64,000 nucleotides of DNA from contig OY987244.1 of assembly GCA_963920765.1 (NCBI GenBank), positions 21,370,358 to 21,434,357 on the forward strand, written 5' to 3'. Shown in pieces: positions 24,983 through 36,058 of this stretch. Position numbers and translations under genes: made by a program. Source of the stretch: Ulota crispa (taxonomy: Eukaryota > Streptophyta > Bryopsida > Orthotrichales > Orthotrichaceae). Below the pieces are notes generated by a model that did not search any database, had not been told where the DNA came from, and was given only the letters and a program-made list of their open reading frames with translations. Position 1 is the first letter of the stretch. The number at the start of each line of letters is the position of its first letter.

Positions 24983-26230
24983 TACACTGAATATTGCGTT
25001 TAGGTTGCCCCACATTACTTTCTTGAAATTCTATATTACATAAATATTTACTGCTGCTATAGTGATTTTCATTGAATTATTGCAACAATCAAACTTTGTA
25101 AGGATCTAGTAACAACAATGAAGCTGCAGAAAAAAAAATAAAAAATAAAATAGTGGCGTTCAAGTTATAAACCATGTGAAAATCCAAGAATATAGATAGT
25201 TACATGCACTTCCAAGTGACCAAGTGATGAGTCATGAGGTAACTTATCAAGGTAAGGCAACCTAATTGTTAAGGCAACTTAGCCCCTAAAGGCCCAAGCC
25301 CTTTTTTTTTGTGAAAGTCATTGAAAACTGCCATTTTGGGGGGAATGAGTAGAAAGTAGGAAATAAAGTTTGTTTTGCAAATCTAACCATAAGATCTTGC
25401 CTAAGACTAGAAGAGGTGCTTGTGGGAGAAAAATCAAGTCATTCTAAATGGAGAGGAGGGAGATATTTACATCTATGAAGTGAAAAAAAGGTTTTTTTTG
25501 TGTTGTCTAAAATATTCAAAAGCCTTTGACCACTCTTACATGAAAAGAATTGCTCTACACAAAGTTGAGGATTTTTTTTTCCATGTAGAAGACCAAGTTA
25601 GGTATGTGTGGGAGAATTTTCAAATCAATTGGAACTATACAATACATGGGAAAAAAATAGTAAGTAAAATGAAGTAGAGAATGAGTTAAAACCCAAAATT
25701 GTTAAGAATTTAATTATTGAAATGAAAAGATGCAAATCCGAAAGGTTATAATGTTGTGATAAATAATCTTCTTCCTTAGGTGTAGTTTTTTTTCTAAAAT
25801 ATTGAAAATTGTGGAAAATAAAGGACTTTAAAGTTTATTTTAGAGTAGAGGATCCATAATTGCCCACAAACTAAAACATCTCATAACTTTCATCTCATCG
25901 ATTGAAGTTGAATGATTCAAAGCTTCCCACATATAAAAAAATCTAAAGAACTAATTTCAGATTTTTATTTTTTAAAAACATAAATTTTAAAGAAGTTTTT
26001 GAGCTGCCCAGATTGCCCTCCCTCCCTTGGGTTGCAAAAATTCTTGCATAACTTCTTTGTCAAATGTCAAAATGAGGAAAAAATTAGATGCTTGCATAGG
26101 TCTTGGAATTCCCCACCTTCAATAAAAGGTTTGAAAAATCACAAAAACTTGATTAGCTATAGGTACATGCCCAAAATCCATTTGTCCCCTCGGGGGACAG
26201 TTAGGGCTTTAGAGGTTAAGTTAGGTGTAG
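24983..26230 (-). mobile_element. TACACTAA-ended element with TTAA insertion
   Basis: It starts TACACTGAATATTGCGTTTA and continues collinearly with 27274-27579 (reversed) to CTAATTGTTAAGGCAACT. It is then interrupted by the piggyBac-like copy at 25279-26218 and resumes as AGTTAGGTGTAG. The insertion lies a few bases from that in the sister element at 22557-24005. Confidence 0.65.
25279..26218 (+). mobile_element. piggyBac-like element, nested copy
   Basis: The left flank is TTAG then CCCCTAAAGGCCCAAGCCC. The right end is AGGGCTTTAGAGG then TTAA. The left half matches subfamily 1 and the middle matches subfamily 3 (AATTGTTAAGAATTTAATTA), so it is a mosaic. A GTCCCCTCGGGGGAC palindrome lies near the right end. 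Short open frames at 25420-25677 and 25999-26376 are repeat sequence, not genes. Confidence 0.75.
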
Positions 26231-26267
26231 CCTCATGCTGCAGTGGTCATTTCTTTGCAAAAAGCAA

Positions 26268-27188
26268 TTCACCCCTAAATCTATGGGGCCTTTATTTTGT
26301 CAAAAGACACTCAAAACTGCCACTTCTATTGCAAAGAGTAAAAAAGTTTGAAAAATTGGACTTTTTGCATATTTAACCATAGGATCTTGTACCAGACTAG
26401 TATAAGAACGTGGAAACAAAAATTCAAAAACTTTGACTGCATAGATTGCAAGATACTTGCGTTTAAAGTGTCAAAAACAAACTTTTTGCACCTTGAATGA
26501 CTAGATTATTTGACTTTGATCTTTTTTAACTTTAAATTTTTGCACCATAGAGCTATGGGGTTTATTTTTCAATGGTGAGAAATTGAGTTGAGAATCTTTG
26601 GAAAAAATCAAAACAAAAAATACTTAATTTTCATTCTTTCAAAAAACATTAGGTAGAAGAAGGTACAAGACTGAACAAAAACTTAAATTGTTTATAACCA
26701 TGCAATGGAATTGAAATGAAATAATCCCAATGGTAAGATTGTTCTAGAAAGCAAACTTCACCTTTTCCAACAATTTTTTTTGAAAAAATGTTAAAAGTTC
26801 ACTCAAAAATGAAGTTTATAAATTATTTTTTCAAAAAGATGCTTGAGGTGCCCGAAAAACAAGATTGTCCATAACTTTCTCTTAACTAGTCCAAATGGAA
26901 TGAATCAAAGCTTCAAATGTAGAAAAAACTATAAACTATGAGAAGAAAAAATAAAATATAAAAATATAAAAATAAAAATTCTGCTTGATTTCCATAAATT
27001 TTTGCTTATCTAGGCATAACTTTTGCTTTTGGTCATAGATTGGAATAAAAATTATATTCCCCAAAAGCTAATGTGCTTTTCTATCTACAAAAGAAGTTTC
27101 AAAAAATTAAGACAAAAATTGAGGTTGTAGGTACCTGCCTGAAATCCCATTTGTCCCCCGAGGGTACACTCATGGATTTAGGGGTTAA
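26268..27188 (+). mobile_element. piggyBac-like element, subfamily 2
   Basis: It is flanked by TTCA and TTAA, with ends CCCCTAAATCTATGGGGCC and GGATTTAGGGG. It is collinear with 5301-6353, except that it lacks the 120-bp CACTA insertion. Three diverged copies of a module starting (C)ATAACTTT or ATAACC lie at about 26691, 26870 and 27014. It is 0.92 kb without a transposase. Confidence 0.8.
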
Positions 27189-27273
27189 ACCAGTGCTAGG
27201 CCCACATTATTTGCATAACAAATGATGAGGCTAGAGACAACAAAGAGGATGAAGAAATATGCAATATTCAATG

Positions 27274-27579
27274 TACACTAAAACTTGCATTTATGTTGCT
27301 TAGACAATTAGGTTGTCTTAACTTGGAAAGTTACCTTACTTCTTATCACTTGGCCACTTGGAGGGACATGCAACTTTTATACTAGGATTGCATACAATTT
27401 ACAACTTGGATGTTACTAATTTGTTTTTTTTGGCAACTTTCTTATTTTTGCCTTGCCCTTTAAAGCAAAATTATTACAATAGTTATTAATGAAATTTATT
27501 ATAGTATCAATAAGTATTTACATAGTGTAAAATGTCAAGAAACTAGTGTGGGGCAAACTAAATGCAATATTTAGTGTAG
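27274..27579 (+). mobile_element. TACACTAA-ended MITE, uninterrupted copy
   Basis: The left end is TACACTAAAACTTGCATTTA and the right end is AAATGCAATATTTAGTGTA, an imperfect inverted repeat. It is 306 bp and non-coding. It provides the empty-site sequence for insertions in the copies at 22557 and 24983. The ends recall CACTA elements (CACTA...TAGTG), but a 3-bp duplication is not evident. Confidence 0.75.
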
Positions 27580-28772
27580 TAAAAATGCTACCTATGTAGA
27601 CTAAGCTTTAAGATCCATATTTAGTTAAAATTGTCATTTTATGATGAGGTAGACCAATTGTGGGTCTTAAATCTTAGTTTGAGTAAATATAATTTCTATT
27701 AATGTTTGGGAATAAAAAACCTAGAAATGAAAAACAAGTTTATATTCTTAAATTGTTTGTTATTTCTAAGTTCTACAAATAAAAACTAACAGTAATATTT
27801 GCTCCAGCCTACCTTGAAAGCATACCAATCTTTTTTTTGACGTACTACCAAATGGCTGGGACTAGATGGCATGCCATTTTATGGGGCTAGCCCGGCCAGA
27901 GTGAGAAATTCCATTTTTTTTCCCAAACAGGAACAAAAGTAATATTATACCTCGTATGTTGCAGTTGGTCAATTTTGTCCTCTGTGATTTCTGAGTGAAA
28001 TCAAGATCTTCAATCAGAAAGAAAATTCAAAATTCCCAAATTCAATCTCTCAATGATATATATCTAAATTTTTACATTTTTTGACAGGTAAAAGAGGTGA
28101 GGTTTTCCACCCTGACTCCACAAAATGGCATGTCATCCAACTCTAGCCTTGCCAAATAGGAGCATATTTGTAAATTTGCAGATTTTTATTTGTATTCTTG
28201 TTTGTAAGAAAGTCGGAGCTTTGTAACTCCCAGGTCTACAACCTATTATGTTCAATATATTGTGAATGACACTTATAACCCACAACGTCTAATTTTGAGC
28301 GGCCAGCTTACTATTTTGTTAAAAAAGAAACTATCCAGAGCCCACAATCACTAGGATGAAGCTTAGGTTTTGTTCTTCTTAGTGGTAGAATTGCTATTGA
28401 GTTAAGGTGGAGGCACTTATTGTCAACAATATTTCATACCCAATCAATAAGATGCACTATTTCCAATCTTAGCAAGGATAGTTGCTTTGGAATGGGTTCT
28501 TTTGTCCTTTTTAAGGTTAAGACCACTTAATTCATGTCACATGTCTCAAAATTAAGTAGGAAGTAATGAGCGGAAAAGTTTGGCTATCATTGGAATTGCA
28601 TGAGTGTAGAGGTTGGCAATGGCTTCAAAGCACTTTTTGACTTCCAAAATACACAATAATTTCAGTTTTGCAAAAAAATTATGAAAAATTTGTAATCCCA
28701 ATAAATCTTAACTTCCTACTTGGGAAAAATATTTGTTGCCTCAAACTCTTTGTAGTTTGTTGCAGAATTGCT
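27580..28772. other. AT-rich DNA with a foldback relic
   Basis: Around 27854-28150 the blocks GGCATGCCATTTTATGGGG and CCACAAAATGGCATGTCATC form inverted ends around an AGGTGAGGTTTTCCACCCTG segment. This is a foldback type (family G) also seen near 30050 and 55040-55560. No gene is seen. Confidence 0.45.
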
Positions 28773-28775
28773 TAA

Positions 28776-29088
28776 GAGCATCTCCACTGATGACTCCAAC
28801 ACGCTCAAAGTGGATGAAAGTGTTGAGGCCACTCTCCAAACCCTCTCAAGGCACTTGGTCCTATTGTGTCTAGCAAGGGCCCTTCAAACCATTATTTATT
28901 CACTATTCATCTTAAGTTTAGTGAGTTTTATTCTCTACTTTCCTTAATAAGTGGTCAACTGCTTATTTATGGGGTGTGTTGGAGTGTGAGGCCATCTTTT
29001 TGAAAAGCATGGGTGGAGATCAAGCTGCTTGAGGGCCGGCCAAAATAGATAGAAAAATCTAAAATGGCCCGGACCGGTGGAGATGCTC
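28776..29088. mobile_element. PIF/Harbinger-like MITE
   Basis: The ends GAGCATCTCCACTG and CGGTGGAGATGCTC are inverted repeats of a type common in plant MITEs. TAA lies directly outside on both sides (28773-28775 and 29089-29091), the 3-bp duplication expected for the PIF/Harbinger superfamily. It is 313 bp with no coding capacity. Confidence 0.85.
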
Positions 29089-29099
29089 TAAGTTATTGA

Positions 29100-29775
29100 G
29101 TATGATGCTTCCATCTTATATATGTTGGGCTTTAGTATTTCTTCGCGGGGCAATAGTTGTCGGTTATAAGAATCATGTACTATACGTATCTCAGGCTTGG
29201 TGACGTGGGCGCTACCTGATTTATTGTTGGCTCTCGCCACCAGAAAGATGTCCCCCAACACCCTCAAAAAGCAGCTATCATGAAGGACATGTCTCATCCT
29301 TTCGAAGGCTTGGAGCCTTGGATTATTTGTGACGGTCTCACTTGCCTGTTATTTGAAGGCATTTCGGTCCGGCCTTTACGATACTCGCACTTTGGTCCGG
29401 GACCCTCACCCTCCCACAGACCCACACCATACTTGATTCCCTTGGTAATTGGTGTTGAGCAACTCCAGTATTCCATTTTTTATTTCTTTGTTTATTCCTC
29501 TTTTCATTATTCCTTCGTTTATGAGCAACTTTGACCCAGTTGCAAGAAAATTCCAAGATTCCTTGGCCTGCAAATCGACCCGACCAATTTACCATACTAT
29601 CCTCCACCTTTTTAGTCTATCCTTGGGCCAATGCTTTTTCTTTGACCCTTCTGCTATGCCCGGGGTAAACTCACCCTCCTGATTGCCTCCCCCCTCGATG
29701 AACGGGGCCCTTGGGGGCTTTTGTCCACTGTACATCCATGATTTTACGCCAAGGTGGAACAGCTCTGTAATTCTC
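29100..29775. other. GC-richer island, possibly organelle-derived
   Basis: A sharply GC-richer block (for example TTTCTTCGCGGGGCAATAG, GGTCCGGGACCCTCACC and CCCCTCGATGAACGGGGCCC) has several overlapping short frames on both strands but no frame with protein-like motifs. It abuts the preceding MITE. A nuclear copy of mitochondrial DNA, or an old retroelement piece, are both possible. Confidence 0.3.
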
Positions 29776-30432
29776 AAGCAAGATTATAAGTGAGATAATT
29801 TGTCTGTTATTTTTGTAATGTTCAATTATATCCTTCTTCACAGCTCTAAAACAATAGCAAGGTTTTTGAATACATTTACAAAATCAAAATTTTCAAATTC
29901 AAAATCCTAATGATAGATTCTTGAATTTTTGGAATTTTTGAAATGTAAAAAAGTAAAGTTTTTGCACCCTAACCCCACAAATTTGTAAAGCAGTTGATTG
30001 AGTTCCCAACCTCATTCATCCAAGAAATGGGCAAGGAGGGGTCAGTTCACCTTGACCCTCTACAAAAGGAGCCAAGGTGGAAAAGCTTTAGTTTTTTCAC
30101 TAGCCAAAAAATGTAAGAATTTAGATTTACACCATCTAAAAGATTGAATTTGGGAATTTTGAATTCACAAAGAGACTATGTTTTGGTATAGAATCCTATA
30201 AGGGGATACCACTACACAACGCCAGGGGCATTTTTACTTTTACCATTACATGAAAAGAAAAGTTGAGATTTTAAACCCTAGCCCACTTCGTCATATGTCC
30301 AGTACATTGAGTCTGGGGAGAACGGATATTTATTGCAATGGTAGCCTGTTGATCTCTGTTTAAAATGGCAAAGTGAAAGAAGCAAAATTAGTGTGACAAC
30401 AAATATCATGGAATCAACCTGTGATTAGGAGA
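29776..30432. other. AT-rich DNA with family G relics
   Basis: Segments such as CCAAGGTGGAAAAGCTTTAG (about 30074) match family G foldbacks. No gene is seen. Confidence 0.4.
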
Positions 30433-30748
30433 TGGGAAATATTCATGGATACCTTGAAGTTTGCAATATTTTCATAGATCCCCTTGCTTTTTCAGAATAT
30501 TGCAAATATCCTTGGACCAAAAAAATTAAGCATTTGTTTTGTTGTACATGGCACTTCCCTTCTTCCTTTGTGCGCAAACTATTTCTTTCTTGCTACGGGG
30601 GTGTGCGCAAAGGAAGAAGGCCAAAGTGGCATGCACAACAAAACAAACGTCTAAAATTTTGATCCAAGAGTATTTGTGATATTTCTGAAAAAGCAGGGAT
30701 ATCTATGAAAATATTGCAAACTTCAAGGGTATCCATGAAATTTTCCCT
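30433..30748. mobile_element. Foldback MITE, family E
   Basis: The ends are GGGAAATATTCATGGATACC and GGTATCCATGAAATTTTCCC. Long inverted arms include TTTGCAATATTTTCATAGAT and GCATTTGTTTTGTTG, with a GC-richer loop near 30595. It is about 316 bp. The 76-codon open frame inside is a product of the arm sequence. Confidence 0.85.
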
Positions 30749-31694
30749 TAAAATTTTAGGGGTGAATATTATCTAAATAACTTTTTGTTAGGAAAGTATT
30801 ACCTAACCTACAAGGAATCTTGCTCAAGTACAAATCCCAAAATTTTGGTTTGGGTAACCACTAGTAAAAACATGGCCTTTCTAAATTAAGCTTTCAGACC
30901 TAAACTTTATTTAAATTAACACAAAATGATAAGTCAAACCAAGTGGATTGTAAAGCTTAGTTTAGGCAAACAACATTACTACTAATCCAAAGGGAGATTA
31001 GTGTGGTTTTTCAAAGAGTATGGAAAATATTTAGTTAGGTAGATGGACTTGCAATAGTTGTGCTAAACTTTATTTCATTCCATGATTTTTGGTGTACTAC
31101 TTTTAAATGCAAACTCTTTAAGATGGAAACAATGAAAAGTTAACCAAGTTAGGTTTGAGTGATTACTATTATAATCGCTTATAAAGCAGATTAAAGTTAG
31201 GCATGAGGTTGGATCTAGCCAAGTTTGATGGGTGGAGCATAACCAAAGATACCATATACTTGGTAGTGGGTGAAGAATTAGTGTGGTCTACCCAGCAAAT
31301 AATTTCAAGGAAGATGTAGATTACCTTGTAAATTTCCAAAGTGGTTGAAAGTGGTACATATCCTAGGTTTAAATGCATGTACCATTGTGGCTTCTTTTAG
31401 TCTATCATTGTTTACAACATATGGTTTATGCTTTATACCCATTAATTTTGGAATAACAGCATTACACCAAATACTCTTAGAAGGTTGTCTTACAATTTAG
31501 GTTGCCACGTGGGTATAAAATGAACCATTTTCTCAACACGTGGGTGAAGTGTAAAGTTGGTCAGAGGAACAGTATGGAATTAGGGTTTGTGAGATTGCTT
31601 AGCTTTGGTAACACCTTTCGAGTTAATGGCTCTTTCTTGACTCTTAGGTTTTGCTCTTCTCAATTGTTGCTGTTTTTATACAGAATTCTCAATA
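30749..31694. other. AT-rich intergenic DNA
   Basis: No gene is seen. Short frames at 31169-31378 (minus) and 31502-31705 (plus) lack recognisable features. Confidence 0.45.
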
Positions 31695-31928
31695 TTAACC
31701 CCTAAAGGACACATTGTGCTGTTGCAACCAGTAGAATATAAGGTGTTTTTCTTGTATTTGGACTAGATTCACATCTTTACTGCATTTGAGATCAACAAAG
31801 AAGTTGGAGAATAGATCAAAGCCGTTCTAGTGAGCTATTGGAGATTCCAAATTAAAACTTCTTTTTGGTAGCAAATGCCAATTACAAAGCAGCGTATATA
31901 CTATGCCCTATGGTCCTTTAAGGGTTAA
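31695..31928. mobile_element. piggyBac-like MITE (234 bp)
   Basis: Perfect TTAA flanks (31695-31698 and 31925-31928) surround CCCCTAAAGGACACATTG and TGGTCCTTTAAGGG. A collinear second copy lies at 55770-56011. Shared interior blocks include TTTTTCTTGTATTTGGA and TTTGAGATCAACAAAGAA. It is the short MITE form of the TTAA family. Confidence 0.85.
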
Positions 31929-32008
31929 AGTAGGTATTCAATTCAATGTGAATGTCAAAAGTCAAACAAAAAGAGTGGGCCACCTAATGAGCCTATTTGG
32001 TGTAGTTA

Positions 32009-32328
32009 GCACACTAAATAGTGCATTTAGGTTGTCTTACCCTCAAAAGTTACCTCATCATTCTTTGCTTGGCTAGTTGGCCACCTTGAGGAGCATGTCG
32101 CGCATGTAACTCTTTAGATATTAGGGTTTTGCATGGTTTGCGGCTTGGACCTTGCTAGTTTGTCTTACCGCAACGTCATTGTTGTTACCAAGCCCTTTAT
32201 GAATTGTTTACTGTAGTAAAAAAATTGATGAAAATTACTATAATATCAATAAATTTGTATATAATGTAAATGTTAGGAAATTAGTGTGAGACTGTGGGAC
32301 AACCTAAATGAACTTTTTAGTGTAGTGT
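32009..32328 (+). mobile_element. TACACTAA-ended MITE
   Basis: The ends CACTAAATAGTGCATTTAGG and CCTAAATGAACTTTTTAGTG are inverted repeats. The interior is collinear with 27274-27579 (for example TGGCCACCTTGAGGAGCATG). It is 0.32 kb and non-coding. Confidence 0.8.
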
Positions 32329-33103
32329 ACCTAATGTTTAATTTTTTGGCAAAAATTTGCCTAAATCTTATCTAAAAAACTAAGTGGCAAACATAACACT
32401 AGAAAATTTCTTGAATGAATGAATGAATTTGCCAAATCCCTCCCCAAATTTGCACTAAATTTGCGAACTTTTGGATGAAAGCTACTAATATTAATAGATT
32501 TCTTGGATTAAAATACACACTTTGTTGATTCTGTCCAACTCTGTGCAAATTTTCCTTACCTGCTGGCATGGTGGGGTGCGTGTAGCTCTACCAGGGAAAA
32601 ACCAAAAATAATACGCTGATTGTACCCGTTTGGAAATATTTGCAGAACTATTATGACCGATAAATTCTCGTTCGGATCCTGTAGGATCCTATTTTTAGAC
32701 CAACCGGAAGCTATTTCCAACTGAAATCATTCTGCCTGAAAATGAACTGTGCATGTTCTTCTTCCGCAATCATTTTCATTTGTATCCAGGAAAAAAACAA
32801 AAACACAAAAAATCGACCTTTTGGCAAGAACAATACGGCATGATCTCAGTTCACAGGTAATCTTTGGAACTACCCAGAAGTCTGCAACACTGCTCGGGAA
32901 GTTTGAGAGCTTCTTCGGCCGATATCCGTCATCCGACATTCAACAGGTATATACAAATCAGTTCCAGATTTCTCCTACTATTTATATTAATCGTAATTAG
33001 TGTCAGTACTGTAATTGGGCTTTTCTGGAATTTTCTACCTGATTTTTTTCCACTGTTTTTTTATTTTATTTTTTATTTTTTTATTTCTCATTTTCAGGGG
33101 TTG
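32329..33103. other. Transition DNA upstream of the genic island
   Basis: Base composition rises after about 32560. Overlapping short frames (32749-33000 and 32864-33139) show no protein motifs. There is no supportable gene. It may contain distal promoter sequence. Confidence 0.4.
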
Positions 33104-33413
33104 AGGATGATACCCCTGAAATTTGCAGTATTTACATAGATACCCCTGCTTTTTCAGAAATTGCACAAATACTCTTGTACCAAAATTTTTAAACATTTAT
33201 TTTGTTGTGCATGTCACTTCCCTCCTTCCTTTATGTCCATATTGCTTCTTTTTGTTTCATTACATTCCTTTCTTCAACATTGGTCATGAAGAAAATACAT
33301 CATAACAAATAAATGCCTAAAATTATGGTCCAAGGGTATTTGTGTAATTTCTGAAAAAGCTGGGGTATCTATGTAAATATTGCAAACTTCAGGGGTATCC
33401 ATGAAATTTTCCG
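33104..33413. mobile_element. Foldback MITE, family E, in the gene's upstream region
   Basis: Arms with ATACCCCTGAAATTTGCAGT and TGCAAACTTCAGGGGTATCC mirror each other across about 310 bp, as in the copies at 2106, 30433 and 54427. It is the last transposon before the LAS-like gene's island and lies less than 100 bp from a TATA-like box. Confidence 0.8.
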
Positions 33414-33498
33414 TACTAAAAATACTGAGAATACTAACAGGCGATTCTTCTCGAACATTGGTCTCCAAGGCTACCGAGCTTGGATTTTGGAAGTCTAG

Positions 33499-33505
33499 TA
33501 TAAAA
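33499..33505 (+). promoter_or_regulatory. Candidate TATA box
   Basis: TATAAAAAG at the upstream edge of the GC-rich leader could serve the LAS-like gene. A second candidate, TATTTATA, is at 33559-33566. If either is used, the primary transcript leader exceeds 2.4 kb. Nothing else supports the choice. Confidence 0.25.
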
Positions 33506-33649
33506 AGAAACCGGAATGACCAGTAACTATTAGTTATAGCAGGATCTTGGGAGGAACGTATTTATAGACCCACTCACTGGGACCTACAGGCTATTTTACC
33601 TTTGCAACTGAAATGGGGCAATAATCCGGTGACAAAAATATACTGACGG

Positions 33650-36058
33650 GTATCAGACGTTTCTAGCTAACGCGAGTGAAGGCCGGGAGGGAGGGAGCCA
33701 AAGAAAGCGCGTGCAACGCCAGGGACACATGCGGAGGGGGAATTTCCCAGGAGGAAGCAGATTCCCAGTCGCCGTGGCCTGCCGCGCGCAGACGGCGGTA
33801 GCTCGGGTGCGGCATCATCAGAGCCACAGCACCCGCCCACGGACTCGTCGCAGGCAAGGCCGCCAGTCAGGGTCAGGGCCAGTATCCACTGTGGGCGCAC
33901 CGGCACCAGCTTCCCTCACGAGACCGGGATCGGGATCAGGGCCGGCCGAGCCTGCCCGCCAGTCCGCCCAGCCTGCCCTGCTGTGGGACTCACTCATTCA
34001 CTCACTCAGGGTAGAAGAAGGAAGTGTCGGCCCCCGGTTCGACGGCCGCGATCATTATCACCAATTCACCACCACAATCACCTTGCTAGCTACAATAGTT
34101 AGTTGTGGACCAAGTTAGGCGGTAGAACGTTGGAACCAAACAGGGTCGAAGGAGGAAGACGACGCATGCAGGTACACGTATCTGGCCGCTTTCTATAGTC
34201 AGATAAGTTATACTACTACAACAACTTACTACAACAGCAGCAGCAGCAGCAACGACCAGCAAGGAGAGCTTATTGATCGGGTGCGTAGGTTCCTCTCCTT
34301 TTGACCCTCTCTCCCACGTGTCGGTGCGCTCTTTGTGTCCAGCGGAACCACGATGCACAACAATACTTCTCCTTCTTCTTCTTCTCCTCCTTCTTTCAGA
34401 GCGTGCAGGCTCTCTCAGGGTTTTGGAGGTACTCGAATTGCAGATCTGCTGCTGCTCCTCTGGCTCTAGCTCGCTCCTGGGAGAGATGAGATTAAGAGAC
34501 CACTGGGCGACCGACAGACCGACCGAGCTCGTTGTTGTGGTGGTCTTGAAATCATGTTCGGGGTGCATGCTAGTTAGCTAGTCGTGGGGCAGTCGTCGTC
34601 GTAGTAAAGGTCACCTTGAGGAGCAAGGCTTGTAGGGTTGTCGTATGGAGTCTTTCAAGCTCCGACAGGATGGAGGTTGGCTGGGGGATTGAAAGTGCGC
34701 ATTTGCAGAGGCTTTTGATTCGAGGAGAACGATGCAGAAAACCGACCTCGTACGTGGTTCATGTAAAAGAGTGCTGCTGGCATTAGTATTCTCTCGGCTG
34801 ATTAACGTCGGTCGCGGTGCCGAGTTGTCGCGTCCCGGTTGCAGTGGTGTCTCAGCAGCGCCTCTTGCTTATATTAGAAAGTGCTGGTGAGAGGCAGTTG
34901 AGCGGTTGGGCGGTTTTTAGTTGTCACCTGGGTGCTACTCTATTCTCGTGCTTACTCTGGTCCGCAATCAGGGAGCAGCTTATACGGGAACTTGGGGAAG
35001 AGTAGTAGTAGTCACCACTTCGTCTTCGCCTTCTTCGTCGTCGTCTTAGTCGTCGTGCCTCGTTTACCCTTTTTTGGCTTAGAAAAAACAGCGAGTGCAA
35101 CATCCAAAGGTCCCTCTTTGCCACAAAATGTCATGGCCTTAGAGTGGTGCTCGTTTCACAGAATTAGTGGAATATCCAAGCTTGTTTGTAGGTATTTCCA
35201 GTAGTTCACTTCGCTAGCTCTTTAGGCTGTCTGTGAAGAGGATAGATTCGCATCGTTTTGTTCTAAATCCTTTGGTTACAGAGAGGCTCAGGGCTTGCAC
35301 ATGCAAGTTGGGAATCGTCTTTGAGCAAATATGCAGTGACGTTGTTGTACCTGATGATCGAGCATTTTCCCCAGTATAAACCTTAGTCACTTTGAATACA
35401 GGTCGGCTAGTCTTGCTTAGAAGCGAAACCCATCTTATCGGTTTATTGATTGACATTACATTTTCCGTTCGGCTTTACTAAAGTGCACCGTTAGAGAGAA
35501 CAATTAGAATTTTCTTGTTCCAGTACGACTTGGCCTTGTGGTGTACGACTCTAAACGGGGGACCCTTCCGTTGGTTTCAGTTTGGTGAGGCAGCTCTTTG
35601 CTGTGGGATCGCGATCTCTTGGATGGATATCACAAATGCAAATTGTGTCTACCACGATTGCTCGCAGGCTTACGGAGGAGTACAGCCTGCCATTCCAACC
35701 CGGCTGACAAGGAGAATTGGAGGACCACAGACTTGTGACTTGATACGATGAGCCTCTTTCAAGCCTGGTACTCTAAAAGTTTTCATGGTTGGTAGCAGCG
35801 TATGGGGAAAGTAACCCAATAAACGTGTAAGGAGAGCTAAGCAGAATATGTCACTTGTGGGAGTGTCAAGGAGCATGGTTAATGGCCACCGGGAAATTGA
35901 TCCTAGCAACTCTGATGCTAGTGGTAGTGGTACAGCCGCGGTGATAGAGGAAGGCAGAGTGAGCCTTCTGAAACCGAGGGGGCCAATTGAGCGCCGATGT
36001 ACCAGGTGCAGAGATTGGAACAGGTTAGCCATCTCAACCTGCAGCTGCTGGTTCTGAG
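33650..36058 (+). promoter_or_regulatory. GC-rich promoter/5' leader region
   Basis: This is a strongly GC-richer stretch with CAG repeats (about 34236-34253), CTT/CTC pyrimidine repeats (34366-34398) and CGT/CTT repeats (35023-35056), all usual in plant promoters and leaders. Many short frames exist on both strands (for example from an ATG at 33729), but none shows domains. Possible leader splice sites include CAGGTACACG at 34168 and ATTGCAG at 34437. Exact transcript structure cannot be read from sequence alone. Confidence 0.5.
35848..36057 (+). promoter_or_regulatory. 69-codon upstream ORF, or alternative first exon
   Basis: An ATG at 35848 opens a 69-codon frame that stops with TGA at 36055-36057, one base before the main ATG at 36059. 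This spacing suits translational coupling or repression. Alternatively its first 37 codons could be the true N terminus: a donor-like GTGAGC at 35959 and a strong acceptor TTCTCCTTGCAG ending at 36085 would remove 127 bases in phase 0 and join residue 37 to residue 10 of the main frame, giving a protein of about 507 residues. Confidence 0.4.

Noticed and set aside
25999-26376. 125-codon open frame
   Set aside because: It spans the end of one piggyBac-like copy and the start of the next. Repeat sequence, not a gene.
27274-27579. Assignment of the TACACTAA family to the CACTA superfamily
   Set aside because: Ends contain CACTA...TAGTG, but the conserved match extends outside them and no 3-bp duplication is seen.
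33711-34118. 135-codon plus-strand frame as a possible gene
   Set aside because: It begins at GTG, not ATG. Arg/Gly/Ser-rich low-complexity translation of GC-rich leader with no recognised motif.
34086-34568. 160-codon minus-strand open frame opposite the LAS leader
   Set aside because: Composed of low-complexity Arg, Ser and Val runs from GC-rich trinucleotide repeats. No domain, and it overlaps the likely leader.
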